64,000 nucleotides of DNA, taken from Alphaproteobacteria bacterium. Lineage in GTDB: Bacteria > Pseudomonadota > Alphaproteobacteria > SMXQ01. Of the stretch, positions 21,435 to 29,407 are shown piece by piece (positions within the stretch are counted from its first letter, which is position 1; every line of letters starts with the position of its first letter). The translations under genes and the position numbers were made by a program. The notes under the pieces were generated by a model that saw only the letters and a list, made by a program, of their open reading frames with translations, was not told where the DNA came from and did no database searches. The DNA is taken from the NCBI GenBank assembly GCA_030831315.1, contig JAURLI010000060.1:1-64000 (forward strand). The letters run 5' to 3'.

Positions 21435-21454
21435 TCGGCCGGGGAACCGGCCGA
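21435..21454 (+). promoter_or_regulatory. Hairpin in the carB-greA gap
   Basis: TCGGCCGG-GGAA-CCGGCCGA is a perfect 8-bp stem with a GGAA tetraloop, 35 bases past the carB stop and 36 before greA. It has no U-run, so it looks like an mRNA stabiliser or processing point rather than a strong terminator. CTATAGT just before it could be a weak -10 element for greA. Confidence 0.4.
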
Positions 21455-21489
21455 TGCCGGATTTGTGCGTAAATAAGCTGGATCAGTCG

Positions 21490-21963
21490 ATGAACAAGGT
21501 TCCCATGACCAAGGCCGGGTATGAAAACCTGGTCGACGAAGTGAAGCGCCTCAAGACGGTGGAGCGCCCCGCGGTGGTGCGCGCCATCGAGGAAGCGCGC
21601 TCCCACGGCGATCTCTCGGAAAATGCCGAATACCATGCCGCGCGCGAAAAGCAGGCCTTCATCGAAGGGCGCCTGATCGAGCTCGAAGACAAGATCGCCC
21701 GGGCCGAGGTCATCGACATCAGCCAGATGTCGGGCAGCGTCATCCGCTTCGGCGCGACGGTGACGGTGGTGGACGAAGACACCGACGAGGAATCCACCTA
21801 CATCATCGTCGGCGAGGACGAGGCCGACATCGCCAAGGGAAGGCTTTCGGTCACGGCGCCGCTGGCGCGCGCGCTGATCGGCAAGGAAAAGGGCGACACC
21901 TTCGAGGTGACGACGCCCGGCGGCTCCAAGGGCTACGAAGTCCTGAAGGTGGCCTATAAATAA
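21490..21963 (+). CDS. greA: Transcription elongation factor GreA
   Basis: The 157-residue product from the ATG at 21490 (MNKVPMTKAGYENLVDEVKR) has the family's normal length. The N-terminal coiled coil carries the acidic tip motif in ARSHGDLSENAEYHAAREKQ, which reaches into the polymerase channel. The C-terminal FKBP-like domain includes SVTAPLARALIGKEKGD. GreA stimulates transcript cleavage in backtracked RNA polymerase. The track start at 21454 adds 12 unlikely residues. It sits between carB and a chromate-transporter gene on the same strand. Confidence 0.96.
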   Translation: MNKVPMTKAGYENLVDEVKRLKTVERPAVVRAIEEARSHGDLSENAEYHAAREKQAFIEGRLIELEDKIARAEVIDISQMSGSVIRFGATVTVVDEDTDEESTYIIVGEDEADIAKGRLSVTAPLARALIGKEKGDTFEVTTPGGSKGYEVLKVAYK

Positions 21964-22057
21964 TCCCCCCTCGCGGCCGGCATTTGCCGAGGCGCTCGCC
22001 TGGTGGCTGCGCCTCGGTCTCATCAGTTTCGGCGGGCCCGCCGGCCAGATCAGCATC

Positions 22058-23260
22058 ATGCATCAGGAACTCGTCGACCGGCGCGGCTGGATCGACCAGC
22101 GCGGTTTTTCGGCCGGGCTCAATTTCGCCATGCTGCTGCCCGGGCCCGAGGCGCAGCAGCTTGCCACCTATATCGGCTGGCGGCTGCATGGCCTCAAGGG
22201 CGCGCTCGCGGCGGGCATCCTGTTCGTCGCGCCCGGCGCACTGGTGCTGGGATTTCTGGCATGGCTGGCCACGGCCTATGGCGAAACGCGCTGGGTGGCG
22301 GCGCTGTTCGACGGCTTTCGCCCGGTGGTGGTCGCCATCATCGCCGCAGCCCTGTGGCGGCTGTCGCGGCGCAGCCTGCAAAGCGGCGTCGCCTGGCTGC
22401 TGGCGCTCGCCGCCTTTGCCGCGCTGACCGCTTTCCATCTGCCGTTCCCCCTCGTCATCCTTGGCGCGCTGGCGCTCGGTGCTGCGACGGGGGTGCGCTT
22501 CCCGGCGCTGTTTTCGACCGGTCACGGCACGGAGGCCTCGGGCCATGCCTCGCCTGTTGCCGCCACCGGCGGCAATGCCGCCCGGCTGATTCGACTGGCA
22601 GCGGTATTCGTAGCCCTGTGGGCGGCGCCGGTGGCGCTGGTCATTGCCACGCTGGGCACCGCACCCTGGGCCGGGATCGCGCAGCTTTTCACCAAGGCGG
22701 CCTTCCTCACCTTCGGCGGCGCCTACGCGGTGCTGCCTTATGTCGCGGGCGAGGCGGTGGAGCATTACCGCTGGCTCGCGGCGGGCGACATGATCAACGG
22801 GCTGGCGCTGGCCGAAACGACGCCGGGGCCGCTGATCCTCGTGACACAATGGATCGGCTGGTTCGCTGGCTGGAATCAGCCGGGCGGCCTCACGCCGCTG
22901 GCGGCAGGCATCCTCGGCGCGGCGCTGACCACCTACGTCACCTTCCTGCCCTGCTTCCTGTTCATCCTCGCGGGCGCGCCCTACGTCGAACGCATCGCGG
23001 GCAATCCGCGCGCGGCAGCCGCGCTCGGCGCTGTGACGGCGGCGGTGGTCGGCGTCATCGCCTCGCTCGGCGTCTATATCGGACGGGCCAGCCTGTTTCC
23101 GAAATGGACGGCGGGGGACTGGACGCCCGATGTTTTCGCGGTGGGGCTGGCAGGTGCCGCGCTGATCGCGCTCACCCATACCAAGATATCCATTCCATGG
23201 ATCGTTCTGGCCAGCGGCGCGGCCGGGCTGGCGGCGCGAGTCCTCGGCCTGACCGGCTAG
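22058..23260 (+). CDS. chrA: Chromate transporter family protein (ChrA), start uncertain
   Basis: This is a membrane protein of the CHR family, with two homologous halves. The first half has the conserved LNFAMLLPGPEAQQLATYIG, and the second FLTFGGAYAVLPYVAGEAVE and AETTPGPLILVTQWIG. Members export chromate or exchange it for sulfate; physiological substrates vary. The first in-frame ATG (22058) lies inside the conserved motif FGGPAGQISIMHQEL. The open frame reaches back to 21947, just past a stop at 21944, and includes ALAWWLRLGLISFGGPAGQI, but has no ATG, GTG or TTG there. The frame overlaps the greA end, so a rare start, frameshift from greA or a sequencing error is possible. Confidence 0.8.
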   Translation: MHQELVDRRGWIDQRGFSAGLNFAMLLPGPEAQQLATYIGWRLHGLKGALAAGILFVAPGALVLGFLAWLATAYGETRWVAALFDGFRPVVVAIIAAALWRLSRRSLQSGVAWLLALAAFAALTAFHLPFPLVILGALALGAATGVRFPALFSTGHGTEASGHASPVAATGGNAARLIRLAAVFVALWAAPVALVIATLGTAPWAGIAQLFTKAAFLTFGGAYAVLPYVAGEAVEHYRWLAAGDMINGLALAETTPGPLILVTQWIGWFAGWNQPGGLTPLAAGILGAALTTYVTFLPCFLFILAGAPYVERIAGNPRAAAALGAVTAAVVGVIASLGVYIGRASLFPKWTAGDWTPDVFAVGLAGAALIALTHTKISIPWIVLASGAAGLAARVLGLTG

Positions 23261-23269
23261 GAAACCGGC

Positions 23270-23752
23270 TTAAACCTTGTCGTCGGTGCGCACCGGAACG
23301 CCCGCCTGATCCTTCGACGTACGGATGGTTTCCAGCGTCTGCACCTTGGCCACGTGCGGGGTGGACGTCAGCTTCATGGTCAGCGCATCGCGGTGCGACT
23401 TGTCGCGCGCCACGACCTTAATCAGGAAATCGCCGCCGCCACGGATCATGTGGCATTCGCGCACCTCGGCCCAGTCGGCGACGGCCTGCTCGAAACCGGC
23501 AAGCACGTCCTGGGCCTGGGAATCGAGGCCGACGAGGGCGAAGAACATCTCGCGGAAGCCGAGCAGCTCGGCGTCGAGTTCGGCGTGATAGCCCTTAATG
23601 AAGCCCGAGGTTTCGAGAGCACGCACGCGGCGCAGGCAGGGCGGGGCGGAAATGCCGGCGCGCCGCGCCAGATCGACGTTGGTCATCCGCCCGTCGTCCT
23701 GGAGGTCGGCGAGGATGCGCTGATCTATGCGGTCAAGGCGCACGCGCTGCAT
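23270..23752 (-). CDS. Lrp/AsnC family transcriptional regulator
   Basis: The 160-residue protein starts at the ATG at 23752 (MQRVRLDRIDQRILADLQDD) with GGGAG upstream. The N-terminal winged helix includes NVDLARRAGISAPPCLRRVR, and the C-terminal RAM/AsnC ligand domain includes the ECHMIRGGGDFLIKVVARD segment. Such regulators respond to amino acids and form octamers. It is divergent from trxB, a pairing often seen in alphaproteobacteria. Its target and ligand are not evident. It converges on the chrA end, with 9 bases between. Confidence 0.92.
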   Translation of the reverse strand: MQRVRLDRIDQRILADLQDDGRMTNVDLARRAGISAPPCLRRVRALETSGFIKGYHAELDAELLGFREMFFALVGLDSQAQDVLAGFEQAVADWAEVRECHMIRGGGDFLIKVVARDKSHRDALTMKLTSTPHVAKVQTLETIRTSKDQAGVPVRTDDKV

Positions 23753-24005
23753 GAAGGAACTCCCGTGAAGCGGGCGGCGGCCTGTTCTGACGACGCCTTG
23801 CCGGCGAAGCATGGCCCCCTGCCCGTCCCCTTTTATAATCCTTGGGTAATTTTATTTCAACGGAGGTGCAGCCCTTTGCTTTCGATGGAGCCGAGGGGCC
23901 GAGTTTTCCCCGGGATTCCCAGCCTTGCACCGGTTGCAGGGCTTGCGGCGGCGGGGGCCGGTTTCTATGTTAGAAGCCCTTCCCACCGCTTCCGGATTTC
24001 CCGCC

Positions 24006-24977
24006 ATGCCCGATACGACCCACGCCAAAGTGATCATTCTCGGATCCGGTCCGGCGGGGCTGACGGCAGGCATCTATACGGCGCGCGCCAGCCTCGAGCC
24101 GGTCATGATCGCCGGCATGCAGCCCGGCGGCCAGATGACCATCACCACCGAGGTCGAAAACTACCCCGGCTTCGCCGACGTCATCCAGGGCCCCTGGCTG
24201 ATGGAACAGATGCAGAAGCAGGCCGAAAAGGTCGGTACCCGCATTGTGTCCGACCTCGTCACCAAGGTCGATTTCTCGCGCCGTCCCTTCGTGCTCGAAG
24301 CCGATTCGGGCGCCCGCTTCACAGCCGATGCGGTGATCGTGTCCACCGGCGCGCAGGCGCGCTGGCTGGGCCTGCCGAGCGAGGAAAAATTCAAGGGCTT
24401 CGGCGTCTCCGCCTGCGCCACCTGCGACGGCTTCTTCTTCCGCGGCAAGAAGGTAGCAGTGGTCGGCGGCGGCAACACGGCGGTGGAAGAAGCGATCTAC
24501 CTGACCAACCACGCTTCCCATGTCACGGTCATTCACCGGCGCGACAGCTTCCGCGCCGAAAAGATCATGGTCGATCGCCTGATGGCCAATCCCAAGATCA
24601 GCGTCATGTGGGATCACGTGATCGACGAGATCACGGGTACCGAAAATCCGCCCGGCGTCACCGGCACGCGCGTGAAAAACGTCAAGACCGGCGCGCTGAC
24701 GGATCTGGAACTCGATGGCGTGTTCATCGCCATCGGCCATACGCCGAACACGGAACTCTTCAAGGGCCAGCTCGACATGGATGCGGAGGGCTATCTCGTG
24801 ACCAAGCCCGATTCGACGGCGACCAACGTTCCCGGCGTCTTCGCCGCGGGCGATGTGCAGGACAAGGTCTTTCGCCAGGCGGTGACGGCGGCGGGAACGG
24901 GCTGCATGGCGGCGATCGAGACCGAGCGCTTCCTCGCCGCCCATGAACACGCGGGCGGCCGCAAAGCGGCCGAATAA
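24006..24977 (+). CDS. trxB: Thioredoxin reductase
   Basis: The 323-residue flavoprotein from the ATG at 24006 (MPDTTHAKVIILGSGPAGLT) reduces thioredoxin with NADPH. It has the FAD-binding GSGPAG, the redox-active CATC at about residue 137, the NADPH-binding VVGGGNTAVEEAIYL near 155, and the C-terminal FAAGDVQDKVFRQAVTAAGTG. Length and layout are normal for the bacterial low-molecular-weight type. An alternative ATG at 23967 would add 13 residues (MLEALPTASGFPA). It is divergent from the Lrp gene and followed by a LysR regulator. Confidence 0.96.
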   Translation: MPDTTHAKVIILGSGPAGLTAGIYTARASLEPVMIAGMQPGGQMTITTEVENYPGFADVIQGPWLMEQMQKQAEKVGTRIVSDLVTKVDFSRRPFVLEADSGARFTADAVIVSTGAQARWLGLPSEEKFKGFGVSACATCDGFFFRGKKVAVVGGGNTAVEEAIYLTNHASHVTVIHRRDSFRAEKIMVDRLMANPKISVMWDHVIDEITGTENPPGVTGTRVKNVKTGALTDLELDGVFIAIGHTPNTELFKGQLDMDAEGYLVTKPDSTATNVPGVFAAGDVQDKVFRQAVTAAGTGCMAAIETERFLAAHEHAGGRKAAE

Positions 24978-25030
24978 GCCCGAAAGAAACATCCCGCGAC
25001 CCCGGCGGGCGCACCGGCGGTGGAGAGCAG

Positions 25031-25924
25031 ATGGACTGGGACAAGCTCAGGATTTTTCACGCCGTCGCGGAAGCAGGCAGCTTCACCCACGCCGGGGAGA
25101 ACCTCAATCTTTCGCAGTCGGCGATCTCGCGACAGATTTCGGCGCTGGAGCACGATCTCGGCGTCGCCCTTTTCCATCGCCATGCGCGTGGGCTGGTACT
25201 GACCGAACAGGGCGAGCTGCTCTACGGCACGACCCGCGATGTCGTGCAGCGGCTCGCCACCGCCCAGGCGATGCTCACCGATTCGACCGAACGTCCGCGC
25301 GGCGTGCTCAAGGTCACGACGACGGTGGCGCTTGGCTCGATCTGGCTGACGCCGCGCGTCAAGCAGTTCATGGAACTGTATCCCGACGTGCGCCTGACGC
25401 TGCTACTGACCGACGACGAGATGGACCTCGGCATGCGCGAGGCCGACGTCGCCATCAGACTCAATCCGCCGACCCAGCCCGATCTCGTCCAGCGCCGCCT
25501 GATGACCATGCACAACCATGTCTATGCGGCGCCGGAATACCTGAAGGCCCACGGCATGCCGCAGAAGATGGCGGACCTCGCCGATCACACCCTGATCATC
25601 TACGGCGAGGACCTGCGCCCGCCGACGGCGCATATCAACTGGCTGATGGACGGGTTGCGCAAGATGGGGGTGAACCCGGCCAACGTCCTCAAGGTGAACA
25701 ACATCTACGGCATCTTCCGGGCCGTTCAGTCCGGCATCGGCGTGGCGGCACTGCCCGACTACACGGTGGGCCAGTCGGCGGCCAACCTCGTGCGCATCCT
25801 GCCCGACCATGCGGGGCCCAGTTACGACACCTATTTCGTCTATCCGGCGGAACTGCGGGCATCGAAGCGGGTGATCGTTTTCCGCGACTTTCTCCTCGGC
25901 CAGATCAGCGAAAGCCTGTTCTGA
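25031..25924 (+). CDS. LysR family transcriptional regulator
   Basis: This 297-residue protein has the LysR N-terminal helix-turn-helix: WDKLRIFHAVAEAGSFTHAG and NLSQSAISRQISALEHDLGV, followed by a periplasmic-binding-like effector domain with GVLKVTTTVALGSIWLTPRV. The ATG at 25031 follows GGAGAG. It is 53 bases downstream of trxB on the same strand and may share its transcript. The target genes are unknown; the order Lrp / trxB / LysR may be a conserved neighbourhood. Confidence 0.92.
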   Translation: MDWDKLRIFHAVAEAGSFTHAGENLNLSQSAISRQISALEHDLGVALFHRHARGLVLTEQGELLYGTTRDVVQRLATAQAMLTDSTERPRGVLKVTTTVALGSIWLTPRVKQFMELYPDVRLTLLLTDDEMDLGMREADVAIRLNPPTQPDLVQRRLMTMHNHVYAAPEYLKAHGMPQKMADLADHTLIIYGEDLRPPTAHINWLMDGLRKMGVNPANVLKVNNIYGIFRAVQSGIGVAALPDYTVGQSAANLVRILPDHAGPSYDTYFVYPAELRASKRVIVFRDFLLGQISESLF

Positions 25925-25937
25925 GGCACCTAAACCA

Positions 25938-25966
25938 TTGATATAGAAGGCATCGAGCTATGCAAT
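25938..25966 (+). promoter_or_regulatory. Candidate sigma-70 promoter for the structured RNA stretch
   Basis: TTGATA, a 17-base spacer and TGCAAT resemble a -35/-10 pair (5 of 6 and 4 of 6 to consensus). A start near 25973 would precede the hairpin-rich region that ends in a terminator at about 26225. Confidence 0.35.
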
Positions 25967-25969
25967 AGC

Positions 25970-26228
25970 CGCATGTCTCCTTTGACCTATTGGCGCTGGA
26001 ATCGGGGCCAGCAGCCGCTATCTTACGCCCGTGAACAGCGAGCGCGCTGTCCCCGAAAGGGTCTTATATAAGTTTCGCGGCGCGCTCCCGGCCTCAGACT
26101 TCAGCCGGTCCGCCGTTCAGAGTTTTCGGGTGCAATGCCCGAAACACGGGCCCTTCGGGGTCCGACGTCTCCCAGACGTGAAGCCTCCCTGTTAAACTTG
26201 CCGGGCCTTCGGGCCCGGCATTTTTCTT
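25970..26228 (+). ncRNA. Candidate structured small RNA (possibly 6S-like), no ORF
   Basis: The 360 bases between the LysR gene and the cytochrome gene contain no credible coding frame but many stems. GAGCGCGC (26040-26047) pairs with GCGCGCTC (26080-26087), enclosing CCC-CGAAA-GGG and the palindrome CTTATATAAG. These are followed by the hairpins CCGGC...GCCGG, TTCGGG-tgcaatg-CCCGAA, CGGGCCC-TTCG-GGGTCCG and ACGTCT-CCC-AGACGT, then an intrinsic terminator. CATGTCT near 25972 could also pair with AGACGTG near 26173 to close a long rod. The run GGGGCCAGCAGCCGCTATCT vaguely resembles part of 6S RNA, but this is weak. It could equally be the leader of the cytochrome gene. Ends are estimates. Confidence 0.42.
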
Positions 26229-26230
26229 TT
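26200..26230 (+). terminator. Strong intrinsic terminator
   Basis: GCCGGGCC-TTCG-GGCCCGGC forms a perfect 8-bp stem with a UUCG loop, followed by ATTTTTCTTTT. It ends the structured region 55 bases before the cytochrome c start codon, so it terminates something other than a known gene. Confidence 0.85.
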
Positions 26231-26284
26231 CAGCAACCTGCCGGGTGGCCCGGGTACGGTTTTTAACGGGGAGCAGTCACGGCC

Positions 26285-26698
26285 ATGAACCATGCCGTCA
26301 AAATCATCTGTCTTGTATTCATGTTCGCGTTTTTCGCCAAACCCGCCCTGGCGGAGGGGGACGCAAAAGCGGGACAAGCGCTGTTTGAAAAACAGTGCGC
26401 CCGCTGCCACGACACGCGCCCGGGCAGGCACAGCGACAAGGGCCGAAGCCTTAACGGCGTGATCGGGCGCAAGGCGGGCGGGTTCGTCTTCTATTCTTCC
26501 CCCGCCATGATGAAGTCGGGCATCACTTGGTCCGCAGAGCACCTGGACAAATACCTCGAGGATCCGCGCAAGTTCATTCCCGGAAGCTGGATGTCCACCT
26601 CTGGCCTCGACAGCTACAAATGGCAGCCTTCAAAACAGGAACGCGAACACGTCATCGCTTTCCTGACGTCCATTTCGCAGGGCCGGCCGCAGAACTGA
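26285..26698 (+). CDS. Small secreted class I cytochrome c
   Basis: The 137-residue protein has a Sec signal peptide (MNHAVKIICLVFMFAFFAKPALAEG), with cleavage likely after ALA. Heme attaches at CARCH near residue 39. FIPGSWM near residue 99 supplies the probable sixth-ligand Met in the place of the usual IPGTKM motif. It is a soluble periplasmic electron carrier of the c2/c550 type, with an extra C-terminal tail ending GRPQN. It stands alone between the RNA candidate and a response regulator. Its partner is not evident; electron transfer with the bc1 complex is possible in general. Confidence 0.88.
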   Translation: MNHAVKIICLVFMFAFFAKPALAEGDAKAGQALFEKQCARCHDTRPGRHSDKGRSLNGVIGRKAGGFVFYSSPAMMKSGITWSAEHLDKYLEDPRKFIPGSWMSTSGLDSYKWQPSKQEREHVIAFLTSISQGRPQN

Positions 26699-26871
26699 TT
26701 GCCGATCATGACCGGGTATTTCGCATAGCAAGGTATGCGATTGCGCCGCCTGCCTGCGAAGGGGCGTCCACGCCACTTTAACGGCTCGTTATATCTTTTT
26801 ATTTAGTACAATGCAGACGTCTCGCCGCGGGCAGCGCACCCAACATCAATCGGGATAAATGGCTCGCAACC

Positions 26872-27894
26872 ATGACCGAACGCATCCGCATCCTTTTCGT
26901 CGATGACGACGAAGTCATTCTCGAATTGCTCAGCTGCCAGCTCGAACGCCAGCGCAGGCAGTGGGACATCGACTTCGCGAGCGGCCCGGAAGAAGCGCTG
27001 CGCATCATGGCGCAGACGCCTGCCGACATCGTTATCACCGATATCCGGATGCCGGAGATGGACGGGCTGACCCTGATCGCGCGGATGCGCGAGATCGCCC
27101 CGGATACGACTTACATGATCCTGAGCGGAACCGCCGACCTGCCCACGGTGATCAATGCGATCAACGAGGCAAGGGTCCACCGCTTTTTCACGAAACCCTG
27201 CACACGCGATACGCTGGTCGACGGCATCAGCGCCGCCATCGCCACACTCGATCAACGCAAGTCGACTTCGCAGGTCGCCATCGTTCCGTCCGAGCGGATC
27301 GGCCTGATCGCCCTCAACACGATCCCCGTCGGCATCATGATCGCCGATGCGGAGGGACGGGTGCGCCTCACCAATTCTGCCTGCGACGATCTGCTGGCCG
27401 CCCGCGACGGCCTTTCGGTCGATGCCGCGGGCATCTGCCGGGCGGCAACCCCGGATGCCACCCGCGCCCTGCATACGTGCCTCAAGGCAATCGCCTCGGG
27501 AGAGCTCGACAGCGATCTCGACAGCCAGACCCTGGCGCTCGAGCGCCCGTCCACGCGACGTCCGCTTGCCGTGATCGTCAGCCCGCTCACGGAAAATACC
27601 GGCCCCACGCCGCTGGTCGCCCTGATGATCCGCGATCCCGAGTCCCAGGTGATCCCCGATGCGTCCGACCTCGCCACCATATTCGGCTTGTCGCGCTCCG
27701 AAGCGGTCATTGCGTCTGCCATTGCCGAGGGACATCGACTGGAAGATGCCGCCGATGTCGCCGGCGTCACCACCAGTACCGCGCGCACCTATCTCAAGCA
27801 CGTTTTCGCCAAGACCGGCACCAGCCGGCAATCCGAACTGGTCAAGCTGCTGCTTGCCTATGCGGTGGAAAGGACCCGCCCCGCTTCGGTCTAG
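26872..27894 (+). CDS. Response regulator with REC, PAS-like middle and LuxR-type HTH
   Basis: This 340-residue protein begins with a receiver domain: RILFVDDDEVILELL with the acidic pocket, the phospho-acceptor Asp in DIVITDIRMPEMDG near residue 57, and the Lys in FFTKPCT near residue 108. A middle region with LNTIPVGIMIADAEGRVRLT (about 145-165) looks like a PAS sensory fold. The C-terminus, ATIFGLSRSEAVIASAIAEG through SRQSELVKLLL, is a LuxR/GerE helix-turn-helix. Having a PAS-like domain between REC and HTH is less usual. Its stop codon overlaps by two bases the stop of the convergent ATPase-like gene. No classical kinase is adjacent. Confidence 0.8.
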   Translation: MTERIRILFVDDDEVILELLSCQLERQRRQWDIDFASGPEEALRIMAQTPADIVITDIRMPEMDGLTLIARMREIAPDTTYMILSGTADLPTVINAINEARVHRFFTKPCTRDTLVDGISAAIATLDQRKSTSQVAIVPSERIGLIALNTIPVGIMIADAEGRVRLTNSACDDLLAARDGLSVDAAGICRAATPDATRALHTCLKAIASGELDSDLDSQTLALERPSTRRPLAVIVSPLTENTGPTPLVALMIRDPESQVIPDASDLATIFGLSRSEAVIASAIAEGHRLEDAADVAGVTTSTARTYLKHVFAKTGTSRQSELVKLLLAYAVERTRPASV

Positions 27895-28499
27895 TGCAGC
27901 CGCATGCCGCTGGCTGCGGCGAGGCTGCCAACGACGGTCGCCGGGTCCAGTTGAAGCCGGGCGTCGCTCTTGCCGGCAGCCCCATACCCGATGTCGAGCT
28001 TGAGCCGGTGAATGCCAGCAAGCACCCGCGCCATCATCAGGCCATGGCCCTGGATGCACGGCGAGGTTTCGCCGGGCCGCCCAAGCCCCTTGCTGCCACT
28101 GACGATGTCCAGGGTGACGCCGCCGTTCCCCGCGATGTTTCCCGAAAGAACGATGCTGTCGCCGTCGTCGGTAATACCGGCCGCATGGTCGAGCAGATGA
28201 CACAGCAACTCCGAGAACACGCCTTCATCGACGCGCAGGCTCGGGAACCCGGGCACGAGGCAGACCGCCAGCCGCAACCCCCGCGTCGCCAGGGCCTCGC
28301 CACGCTCGGCAAGCCACTGCTTCGCAACGGTGGAAACCGAAACGGATGTCCGGCGCAGTTGGAAAAGCGCCGCGTCGTCGTCCTGATCGACTGCGGTTCC
28401 GTCCCGCTGCTTGCGTGAAATATCGAAGGTCATGTCAAAGGCCCGGTGCTGGCAGAAAGTTTCAGCCACCCAGATAGGCCCTATGGACGCCCGAACCAT
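27891..28499 (-). CDS. Hypothetical protein resembling a degenerate histidine-kinase ATPase domain
   Basis: The 202-residue product (or 180 from an ATG at 28433) has no close named family that I recognise. ELLCHLLDHAAGITDDGDS resembles the N-box of HATPase_c domains, but both conserved Asn are replaced by His. LDIVSGSKGLG stands where a D-x-G-x-G box is expected. GHGLMMARVLAGIHRLKL resembles the G2 box G-x-G-L. No phospho-accepting His domain is visible. It may bind nucleotide weakly or act as a protein-protein partner of the convergent regulator. The start is uncertain, since GAGGA touches the ATG at 28499. Confidence 0.55.
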   Translation of the reverse strand: MVRASIGPIWVAETFCQHRAFDMTFDISRKQRDGTAVDQDDDAALFQLRRTSVSVSTVAKQWLAERGEALATRGLRLAVCLVPGFPSLRVDEGVFSELLCHLLDHAAGITDDGDSIVLSGNIAGNGGVTLDIVSGSKGLGRPGETSPCIQGHGLMMARVLAGIHRLKLDIGYGAAGKSDARLQLDPATVVGSLAAASGMRLH

Positions 28500-28572
28500 T
28501 CCTCATTTGGGGAGTATTAGCCGGTTATGTTTCCATGAATTCAAAGGGTTGCAAAAACCCGGCAAAAAATAA

Positions 28573-29349
28573 TCAGGGCTTGCGTGCCGGCGCACCGTTT
28601 TCCAGCGCAAGCCCCACCTTGCCGATACCCGGCAGGCGCAATGCCAGTTCGCCGGGATCGATGCCGAAGGACAAGCCGAGCAGGTTGACCTCCACCCCTT
28701 CCTCGGGCGAAGCCAGCACGCCTGCCAGTCCGAACAGCGAGATCTGGCCGCCGCCACCCGAGGGTGTGCGCGCCGCCACGCCGCCATCGGCCAGATAATC
28801 CTTGCCGATCGCCGTCGGCGGCAGGTCGGCGCCGATCTCGGGCACCTGTCGCAGGACGTGGGCGACGAAAGTATTGCTGTTAGGCCCGGGCCAGGTGGTG
28901 TAGCTCGCGGGATAGGGATAGCTCGCCACCGCTGCCTTGATCTTGGGAATCGCCGCCTCGGCGCGCGCACCGCGCACATCTGCGATCAGATCGGGGCGCG
29001 CCCCGTACCAGTAACGGTCGGGCACGTCCTCTTCGATGTTGATGGCACTGCCGCCATTGCGCACGCCCCAGCCGGTGACTTCATAGGTCGTGAAGCCGGA
29101 TGCATCGGCGGGCTTGACCGCGATCCATGTGTGCACGGCGAAGGCGCCACGCCAACGAAAGGCGCGCGCGCCGTAAACCTGCACCACGGCTTCGCGCGTC
29201 GTCGCCGGATCGGGGGCGATGCCCGCGGGCTCGCGGCTGGCCGTCGTCCAATCGCCCGACAGGCGCGCGCAGCCCGACAGCGAAGCTGCCGCAAGGGGCC
29301 CGGCGAGAAAGAAAAACAACAGGAGGGAAAGGCGACGCAGGATTTTCAT
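28573..29349 (-). CDS. DUF3750 family lipoprotein
   Basis: The 258-residue protein has a hydrophobic N-terminal signal with lipobox LSGC near residue 27 (MKILRRLSLLLFFFLAGPLA), so it is likely a lipid-anchored envelope protein. The central part, with VVQVYGARAFRWRGAFAVHT, WIAVKPADASGFTTYEVTGW and RYWYGARPDLIADVRG, matches what I know as DUF3750, a family of unknown function. The C-terminal third is Gly-rich and weakly hydrophobic (GGGGQISLFGLAGVL). It is followed by no gene on its strand for 74 bases, and msrP lies upstream in the same orientation. Confidence 0.78.
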   Translation of the reverse strand: MKILRRLSLLLFFFLAGPLAAASLSGCARLSGDWTTASREPAGIAPDPATTREAVVQVYGARAFRWRGAFAVHTWIAVKPADASGFTTYEVTGWGVRNGGSAINIEEDVPDRYWYGARPDLIADVRGARAEAAIPKIKAAVASYPYPASYTTWPGPNSNTFVAHVLRQVPEIGADLPPTAIGKDYLADGGVAARTPSGGGGQISLFGLAGVLASPEEGVEVNLLGLSFGIDPGELALRLPGIGKVGLALENGAPARKP

Positions 29350-29407
29350 CGCGCCATTGGAGCACCGAATTGGGGCAAGGAAAAGGCCGCCCGGTGAGAC
29401 CCTGGGC

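Noticed and set aside
25925-26284. Transfer-messenger RNA (two-piece alphaproteobacterial type)
   Set aside because: No tag peptide reading frame and no tRNA-like TTCGAAT acceptor end could be found.
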